From contig NZ_KN046818.1 of the NCBI RefSeq assembly GCF_000742135.1, positions 2,992,097 to 3,056,096 on the forward strand: a stretch of 64,000 nucleotides of DNA, read 5' to 3'. Shown here piece by piece: positions 57,879 through 64,000 of this stretch. How positions within the stretch are numbered: position 1 is the first letter of the stretch; each line of letters begins with the position of its first letter. Both the position numbers and the translations under genes were made by a program. The DNA is from Klebsiella pneumoniae (GTDB lineage Bacteria; Pseudomonadota; Gammaproteobacteria; Enterobacterales; Enterobacteriaceae). The notes under the pieces were generated by a model. It searched no databases. It was not told the DNA's origin and was given only the letters and a program-made list of their open reading frames with translations.

Positions 57879-60800
57879 ATGATTTCTGGCGCACCATCTC
57901 AGGATTCGCTGTTACCGGACAACCGCCACGCGGCTGATTACCAACAATTACGCGAGCGGCTCATACAGGAACTGAATTTAACGCCGCAGCAGTTACATGA
58001 AGAGAGCAACCTGATCCAGGCCGGCCTGGATTCCATAAGATTGATGAGATGGTTACACTGGTTTCGTAAAAATGGCTACCGCCTTACCCTTCGCGAGCTG
58101 TATGCCGCCCCCACGCTGGCGGCATGGAACCAGTTAATGCTCAGCCGGTCGCCTGAGAACGCGGAAGAAGAAACGCCGCCCGACGAATCATCCTGGCCGA
58201 ACATGACCGAAAGTACCCCCTTCCCATTGACGCCAGTACAGCACGCCTACCTGACGGGCCGCATGCCGGGGCAGAAGCTTGGCGGCGTGGGTTGCCACCT
58301 GTATCAGGAGTTTGAAGGCCATTGTCTGACGGCGTCGCAGCTGGAGCAGGCCATCACGACCTTGCTGCAACGCCACCCAATGCTGCATATCGCCTTTCGC
58401 CCCGACGGGCAGCAGGTCTGGCTACCGCAACCTTACTGGAACGGCGTCACCGTTCATGATTTACGCCATAACGACGCTGAAAGCCGCCAGGCCTATCTGG
58501 ACGCACTGCGCCAGCGCCTGAGCCACCGTCTTTTACGCGTGGAAATCGGCGAAACGTTTGATTTTCAGCTGACGCTCTTGCCGGACAATCGCCACCGCCT
58601 CCATGTCAATATTGACCTGCTGATTATGGATGCCTCCAGCTTTACGCTTTTCTTCGATGAGCTTAACGCCCTGCTGGCCGGAGAATCGCTGCCGGCTATC
58701 GACACCCGCTATGATTTCCGCTCGTATTTGCTGCACCAGCAGAAGATCAATCAACCACTGAGAGACGACGCGCGCGCTTACTGGCTGGCGAAAGCATCGA
58801 CGCTTCCCCCCGCGCCCGTCTTGCCGCTGGCCTGCGAACCCGCCACGCTACGTGAAGTCCGTAATACCCGACGCCGCATGATTGTCCCGGCAACACGCTG
58901 GCACGCCTTTAGCAACCGGGCCGGCGAGTATGGCGTGACGCCGACAATGGCGCTGGCGACCTGTTTTTCTGCCGTGCTGGCTCGCTGGGGCGGCCTGACG
59001 CGTCTGCTGCTTAACATCACCTTATTCGACCGCCAGCCGCTGCACCCGGCGGTTGGCGCGATGCTTGCCGACTTCACCAATATTCTTCTGCTGGATACCG
59101 CCTGCGATGGCGATACCGTCAGCAACCTGGCGCGTAAAAACCAGCTCACGTTTACGGAGGACTGGGAGCATCGCCACTGGTCCGGCGTCGAATTACTCCG
59201 TGAACTCAAACGCCAGCAGCGCTACCCCCACGGCGCCCCGGTGGTATTTACCAGCAATCTGGGGCGTTCCCTCTACAGCAGCCGCGCAGAATCGCCGTTG
59301 GGCGAGCCGGAATGGGGCATCTCGCAAACGCCGCAGGTCTGGATAGATCATCTGGCGTTCGAGCATCACGGCGAGGTCTGGCTACAATGGGACAGCAACG
59401 ACGCGCTGTTCCCTCCGGCGTTAGTCGAAACATTGTTCGACGCCTACTGCCAGTTGATTAACCAACTCTGCGATGACGAAAGCGCCTGGCAAAAGCCGTT
59501 CGCAGATATGATGCCCGCCAGCCAGCGCGCGATACGCGAACGGGTCAACGCCACCGGCGCCCCCATTCCCGAAGGCTTGCTGCATGAAGGCATTTTCCGT
59601 ATCGCTCTGCAACAGCCGCAGGCGCTGGCGGTAACGGACATGCGTTATCAGTGGAATTATCATGAGCTGACAGACTATGCCCGCCGTTGCGCGGGCAGGT
59701 TAATCGAGTGCGGGGTTCAGCCCGGCGATAATGTGGCTATCACGATGTCGAAAGGCGCAGGACAACTTGTTGCGGTTCTGGCCGTCCTGCTGGCCGGGGC
59801 GGTTTACGTTCCGGTTTCGCTGGATCAGCCTGCCGCACGGCGCGAGAAAATCTACGCTGACGCCAGCGTCCGGCTGGTGCTCATTTGTCAGCACGACGCC
59901 AGCGCCGGGTCAGACGATATTCCCGTCCTTGCCTGGCAGCAGGCCATTGAGGCGGAGCCGATCGCCAACCCGGTAGTACGCGCCCCCACGCAACCGGCCT
60001 ACATTATCTACACCTCCGGCTCTACCGGTACGCCGAAAGGGGTAGTCATTTCTCACCGGGGAGCGCTTAACACCTGTTGCGATATCAATACCCGCTATCA
60101 GGTTGGCCCGCATGACAGGGTGCTGGCCCTCTCCGCCCTACATTTTGATTTATCGGTTTACGACATTTTTGGCGTACTGCGCGCGGGCGGCGCGCTGGTG
60201 ATGGTGATGGAAAATCAACGGCGCGATCCTCACGCATGGTGTGAGCTGATCCAGCGCCATCAGGTCACGCTCTGGAACAGCGTCCCGGCGCTGTTCGATA
60301 TGCTGCTGACCTGGTGTGAAGGTTTCGCCGACGCCACGCCGGAAAACTTGCGCGCAGTGATGCTTTCCGGCGACTGGATCGGGCTTGACCTCCCCGCCCG
60401 TTATCGGGCCTTCCGGCCACAAGGACAATTTATCGCGATGGGCGGCGCCACCGAGGCGTCTATCTGGTCTAACGCCTGCGAAATTCACGACGTCCCCGCC
60501 CACTGGCGCTCCATCCCTTACGGTTTTCCGCTAACCAACCAACGCTACCGGGTGGTGGATGAACAGGGCCGGGACTGCCCTGACTGGGTGCCGGGTGAAT
60601 TATGGATTGGCGGCATTGGGGTCGCGGAAGGCTATTTCAACGATCCCCTGCGTAGCGAGCAGCAATTTTTGACGCTCCCGGACGAGCGCTGGTATCGCAC
60701 CGGCGATCTCGGCTGCTACTGGCCAGATGGCACAATCGAGTTCCTCGGTCGTCGCGACAAGCAGGTCAAAGTCGGAGGATATCGCATCGAGCTGGGCGAA

Positions 60801-63800
60801 ATCGAAAGCGCGCTCAGCCAGCTGGCGGGGGTGAAACAAGCAACCGTTCTGGCGATCGGCGAAAAAGAAAAAACGCTGGCGGCATACGTTGTTCCTCAAG
60901 GCGAGGCTTTTTGCATTACCGATCATCGGAACCCGGCACTGCCGCAGGCGTGGCACACGCTTGCGGGAACGTTGCCCTGTTGCGCCATCTCGCCAGAGAT
61001 CTCCGCAGAACAGGTAGCCGATTTCCTTCAGCATCGCCTGCTAAAACTGAAGCCGGGTCACACCGCTGGCGCCGATCCTCTCCCCCTGATGAACTCACTC
61101 GCTATCCAGCCGCGCTGGCAGGCCGTGGTGGAACGCTGGTTAGCATTTCTGGTGACACAACGGCGACTGAAGCCCGCTGCTGAAGGTTATCAGGTCTGCG
61201 CTGGTGAAGAACGCGAGGATGAGCACCCGCACTTCAGCGGACATGATTTAACGTTATCGCAAATTCTTCGCGGTGCCCGTAACGAACTGTCGTTACTGAA
61301 CGACGCGCAGTGGTCGCCGGAAAGCCTGGCCTTTAACCATCCGGCCAGCGCCCCGTATATTCAGGAACTGGCGACAATTTGCCAACAGCTTGCACAGCGC
61401 TTACAGCGCCCGATACGCCTGCTTGAGGTGGGAACCCGCACTGGCCGCGCCGCAGAATCGCTGTTAGCACAGCTCAACGCCGGACAGATTGAGTATGTCG
61501 GGCTTGAGCAGAGCCAGGAGATGCTGCTGAGCGCCCGGCAGAGGCTCGCCCCCTGGCCTGGCGCCCGTCTGTCCCTCTGGAATGCAGACACGCTGGCGGC
61601 GCACGCTCACTCGGCGGACATTATCTGGCTTAATAACGCCCTGCATCGTCTGCTGCCGGAAGATCCCGGGCTCCTTGCGACATTACAACAGCTTGCCGTT
61701 CCCGGCGCGCTGCTCTACGTGATGGAGTTTCGCCAGTTAACGCCTTCCGCCCTGCTCAGCACGCTCCTGTTAACCAATGGGCAGCCGGAGGCCTTGCTGC
61801 ATAACAGCGCCGACTGGGCGGCATTATTTAGCGCGGCCGCCTTCAACTGTCAGCATGGCGATGAGGTCGCGGGGTTACAACGCTTCCTCGTACAATGTCC
61901 TGACAGGCAGGTGCGCCGCGATCCCCGTCAACTTCAGGCCGCCCTCGCTGGACGTCTGCCGGGGTGGATGGTGCCGCAACGGATCGTCTTCCTCGACGCC
62001 TTACCGCTGACGGCTAACGGGAAAATTGACTACCAGGCGCTGAAGCGTCGTCATACCCCTGAAGCGGAAAACCCGGCCGAAGCGGATTTACCCCAGGGCG
62101 ACATTGAAAAACAGGTTGCCGCCCTCTGGCAGCAACTCTTATCAACTGGCAATGTCACCAGAGAAACCGACTTCTTCCAGCAAGGCGGCGATAGCCTGCT
62201 GGCGACCCGTCTGACCGGGCAACTTCATCAGGCAGGTTATGAAGCGCAATTAAGCGACCTGTTTAATCATCCCCGGCTGGCGGATTTTGCCGCCACGCTG
62301 CGGAAAACCGACGTCCCGGTCGAACAACCATTCGTCCACTCCCCTGAAGATCGCTACCAGCCCTTTGCGCTTACCGACGTGCAGCAGGCTTACCTGGTGG
62401 GGCGTCAGCCGGGCTTTGCCCTGGGCGGCGTCGGCTCACATTTCTTTGTTGAATTTGAAATTGCCGATCTGGACCTCACCCGGCTGGAGACGGTCTGGAA
62501 CCGATTAATCGCCCGCCACGATATGCTGCGCGCCATCGTGCGTGATGGACAGCAACAGGTGCTCGAACAGACGCCCCCCTGGGTGATACCCGCACACACC
62601 CTCCATACGCCTGAAGAGGCGTTGCGGGTGCGCGAAAAACTGGCGCATCAGGTACTCAACCCCGAAGTGTGGCCGGTATTCGATCTCCAGGTCGGATACG
62701 TGGACGAGATGCCTGCCCGCCTGTGGCTGTGTCTGGATAACCTGTTGCTTGACGGTCTGAGCATGCAGATCCTGCTGGCGGAGCTGGAGCACGGCTACCG
62801 CTACCCGCAACAGCTGCTTCCGCCGCTGCCCGTCACCTTCAGGGATTATCTGCAACAACCCTCGCTACAGTCGCCCAATCCAGATTCTCTGGCATGGTGG
62901 CAGGCGCAGCTTGATGATATTCCTCCGGCGCCTGCGTTGCCGCTGCGCTGCTTGCCTCAGGAGGTTGAAACACCGCGCTTCGCCCGCCTGAACGGCGCGC
63001 TGGACAGCACGCGCTGGCATCGGCTGAAAAAACGGGCGGCTGACGCCCATCTCACCCCGTCGGCCGTACTGTTGTCGGTGTGGTCAACGGTTCTCTCTGC
63101 ATGGAGTGCACAGCCTGAGTTCACGCTTAACCTTACGCTTTTCGACAGGCGACCGCTGCACCCGCAAATCAACCAGATTCTGGGCGATTTCACCTCGCTG
63201 ATGCTGCTGAGCTGGCATCCCGGCGAAAGCTGGCTGCACAGCGCGCAGTCACTACAGCAGCGGCTGAGCCAGAACCTCAACCACCGCGATGTGTCAGCCA
63301 TCCGCGTGATGCGTCAACTGGCGCAACAGCAAAACGTGCCTGCCGTTCCGATGCCCGTCGTCTTTACCAGCGCGCTGGGCTTTGAGCAGGATAACTTCCT
63401 CGCCCGGCGTAATCTGCTCAAACCGGTCTGGGGCATCTCCCAGACGCCGCAGGTCTGGCTCGATCACCAGATTTATGAATCCGAAGGCGAACTGCGCTTT
63501 AACTGGGATTTTGTCGCCGCGCTGTTTCCTGCCGGGCAGGTGGAGCGCCAGTTTGAACAGTATTGCGCATTGCTAAACCGAATGGCCGAGGATGAAAGCG
63601 GCTGGCAACTGCCGCTCGCCGCGCTGGTGCCTCCCGTTAAACACGCAGGGCAATGCGCAGAGCGCTCACCGCGCGTATGCCCTGAGCAGTCTCAGCCACA
63701 CATTGCGGCGGACGAGAGCACCGTCAGCCTGATTTGCGACGCCTTCCGCGAGGTGGTTGGCGAGTCTGTCACGCCCGCAGAAAACTTCTTTGAGGCGGGC

Positions 63801-63986
63801 GCAACGTCGCTGAATCTGGTGCAACTGCACGTTTTGTTACAACGTCACGAATTTTCCACCCTGACGTTGCTAGACCTCTTCACCCACCCTTCTCCTGCTG
63901 CCCTGGCCGATTATCTGGCCGGCGTCGCCACGGTGGAGAAAACAAAACGACCTCGCCCTGTTCGCCGTCGTCAGCGGCGGATATAG
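57879..63986 (+). CDS. irp2: Yersiniabactin non-ribosomal peptide synthetase HMWP2 (Irp2)
   Basis: Complete 2035-residue HMWP2. Domain order: aryl carrier with Ser52 in [10 protein letters not shown]; cyclization domain Cy1 (about 105-530, DASSF motif near 250); adenylation domain with [11 protein letters not shown] near 711 and [12 protein letters not shown] near 940, interrupted by a methyltransferase-like insert (LLEVGTRTG near 1181); carrier PCP1 with GGDSLLA (Ser1439); Cy2 (about 1490-1900, LLLDGLS near 1625); and PCP2 with GATSLNL (Ser1977). It loads salicylate via YbtE and builds two thiazoline rings from cysteine. ATG at 57879 follows aggagg; an upstream in-frame ATG at 57861 is not conserved. 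irp1 should follow. Confidence 0.97.
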   Translation: MISGAPSQDSLLPDNRHAADYQQLRERLIQELNLTPQQLHEESNLIQAGLDSIRLMRWLHWFRKNGYRLTLRELYAAPTLAAWNQLMLSRSPENAEEETPPDESSWPNMTESTPFPLTPVQHAYLTGRMPGQKLGGVGCHLYQEFEGHCLTASQLEQAITTLLQRHPMLHIAFRPDGQQVWLPQPYWNGVTVHDLRHNDAESRQAYLDALRQRLSHRLLRVEIGETFDFQLTLLPDNRHRLHVNIDLLIMDASSFTLFFDELNALLAGESLPAIDTRYDFRSYLLHQQKINQPLRDDARAYWLAKASTLPPAPVLPLACEPATLREVRNTRRRMIVPATRWHAFSNRAGEYGVTPTMALATCFSAVLARWGGLTRLLLNITLFDRQPLHPAVGAMLADFTNILLLDTACDGDTVSNLARKNQLTFTEDWEHRHWSGVELLRELKRQQRYPHGAPVVFTSNLGRSLYSSRAESPLGEPEWGISQTPQVWIDHLAFEHHGEVWLQWDSNDALFPPALVETLFDAYCQLINQLCDDESAWQKPFADMMPASQRAIRERVNATGAPIPEGLLHEGIFRIALQQPQALAVTDMRYQWNYHELTDYARRCAGRLIECGVQPGDNVAITMSKGAGQLVAVLAVLLAGAVYVPVSLDQPAARREKIYADASVRLVLICQHDASAGSDDIPVLAWQQAIEAEPIANPVVRAPTQPAYIIYTSGSTGTPKGVVISHRGALNTCCDINTRYQVGPHDRVLALSALHFDLSVYDIFGVLRAGGALVMVMENQRRDPHAWCELIQRHQVTLWNSVPALFDMLLTWCEGFADATPENLRAVMLSGDWIGLDLPARYRAFRPQGQFIAMGGATEASIWSNACEIHDVPAHWRSIPYGFPLTNQRYRVVDEQGRDCPDWVPGELWIGGIGVAEGYFNDPLRSEQQFLTLPDERWYRTGDLGCYWPDGTIEFLGRRDKQVKVGGYRIELGEIESALSQLAGVKQATVLAIGEKEKTLAAYVVPQGEAFCITDHRNPALPQAWHTLAGTLPCCAISPEISAEQVADFLQHRLLKLKPGHTAGADPLPLMNSLAIQPRWQAVVERWLAFLVTQRRLKPAAEGYQVCAGEEREDEHPHFSGHDLTLSQILRGARNELSLLNDAQWSPESLAFNHPASAPYIQELATICQQLAQRLQRPIRLLEVGTRTGRAAESLLAQLNAGQIEYVGLEQSQEMLLSARQRLAPWPGARLSLWNADTLAAHAHSADIIWLNNALHRLLPEDPGLLATLQQLAVPGALLYVMEFRQLTPSALLSTLLLTNGQPEALLHNSADWAALFSAAAFNCQHGDEVAGLQRFLVQCPDRQVRRDPRQLQAALAGRLPGWMVPQRIVFLDALPLTANGKIDYQALKRRHTPEAENPAEADLPQGDIEKQVAALWQQLLSTGNVTRETDFFQQGGDSLLATRLTGQLHQAGYEAQLSDLFNHPRLADFAATLRKTDVPVEQPFVHSPEDRYQPFALTDVQQAYLVGRQPGFALGGVGSHFFVEFEIADLDLTRLETVWNRLIARHDMLRAIVRDGQQQVLEQTPPWVIPAHTLHTPEEALRVREKLAHQVLNPEVWPVFDLQVGYVDEMPARLWLCLDNLLLDGLSMQILLAELEHGYRYPQQLLPPLPVTFRDYLQQPSLQSPNPDSLAWWQAQLDDIPPAPALPLRCLPQEVETPRFARLNGALDSTRWHRLKKRAADAHLTPSAVLLSVWSTVLSAWSAQPEFTLNLTLFDRRPLHPQINQILGDFTSLMLLSWHPGESWLHSAQSLQQRLSQNLNHRDVSAIRVMRQLAQQQNVPAVPMPVVFTSALGFEQDNFLARRNLLKPVWGISQTPQVWLDHQIYESEGELRFNWDFVAALFPAGQVERQFEQYCALLNRMAEDESGWQLPLAALVPPVKHAGQCAERSPRVCPEQSQPHIAADESTVSLICDAFREVVGESVTPAENFFEAGATSLNLVQLHVLLQRHEFSTLTLLDLFTHPSPAALADYLAGVATVEKTKRPRPVRRRQRRI

Positions 63987-64000
63987 CGCGAAGCAAACTG

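Larger units (their letters stand above)
48733..64000. mobile_element. Yersiniabactin high-pathogenicity island (left part, ICEKp-like)
   Basis: Begins with the att copy and an integrase, followed by the canonical HPI order ybtS-ybtX-ybtQ-ybtP / ybtA-irp2. The rest (irp1, ybtU, ybtT, ybtE, fyuA and any conjugation module) would lie beyond the window. In Klebsiella this unit is carried by ICEKp. Confidence 0.93.

Overview
The window is enterobacterial chromosome, most likely Klebsiella pneumoniae complex. The first 13.7 kb has the E. coli-type order amyA-yedD-rcsA-dsrB-yodD-DsrA-dgcQ-yedI-yedA-vsr-dcm-yedJ-porin-serU-mtfA-tRNA-Asn, with no flagellar genes between yedD and rcsA. Proteins here are close relatives of the E. 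coli ones and the DNA is GC-rich. The tRNA-Asn is then followed by two integrated elements in tandem.

Region 1 (1-13747), core chromosome: alpha-amylase, capsule regulator RcsA, the small RNA DsrA, a diguanylate cyclase, Dcm methylase with its overlapping Vsr repair nuclease, an OmpC/F-type porin, tRNA-Ser(CGA), the Mlc-interacting peptidase MtfA and tRNA-Asn(GTT).

Region 2 (13748-48732), a genomic island of about 35 kb bounded by a 17-bp direct repeat of the tRNA-Asn 3' end. It starts with a P4-type integrase and a PhoX-type phosphatase and is otherwise devoted to surviving zinc shortage. It carries an AztABCD-type zinc importer; paralogues of zinc enzymes or zinc-independent stand-ins (HemB, PyrC, ThrS, CysS, FolE2, a QueD-like protein, gamma-carbonic anhydrase, DksA, HisI); two COG0523 GTPases; a SitABCD importer; a divergent FeoB-like transporter paired with a flavoprotein ending in a Cys-rich tail; two Fur-family regulators; and the remains of a FecBCD-type importer. 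Palindromes of the form GTTAT-N3-ATAAC, matching the core of the enterobacterial Zur box, precede most transcription units, so the island looks like a self-contained zinc-starvation regulon. The importers are damaged (frameshifts in aztA and aztC; three lesions in sitB; a nonsense codon and a truncation in the Fec-like set), while the intracellular enzymes are intact. An IS1 copy sits at the end of one operon. From memory, a Zn/Mn metabolism module next to ICEKp has been reported in K. pneumoniae, so the island as a whole may not be new; several of its parts look poorly described.

Region 3 (48733-64000), left part of a yersiniabactin high-pathogenicity island (ICEKp-like): second copy of the att repeat, a second nearly identical integrase, then ybtS, ybtX, ybtQ and ybtP leftward, and ybtA and complete irp2 rightward. 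The window ends 14 bases after irp2, where irp1 would be expected. The two integrase genes share a 784-bp tract identical at every base, flanked by diverged ends, which suggests gene conversion.
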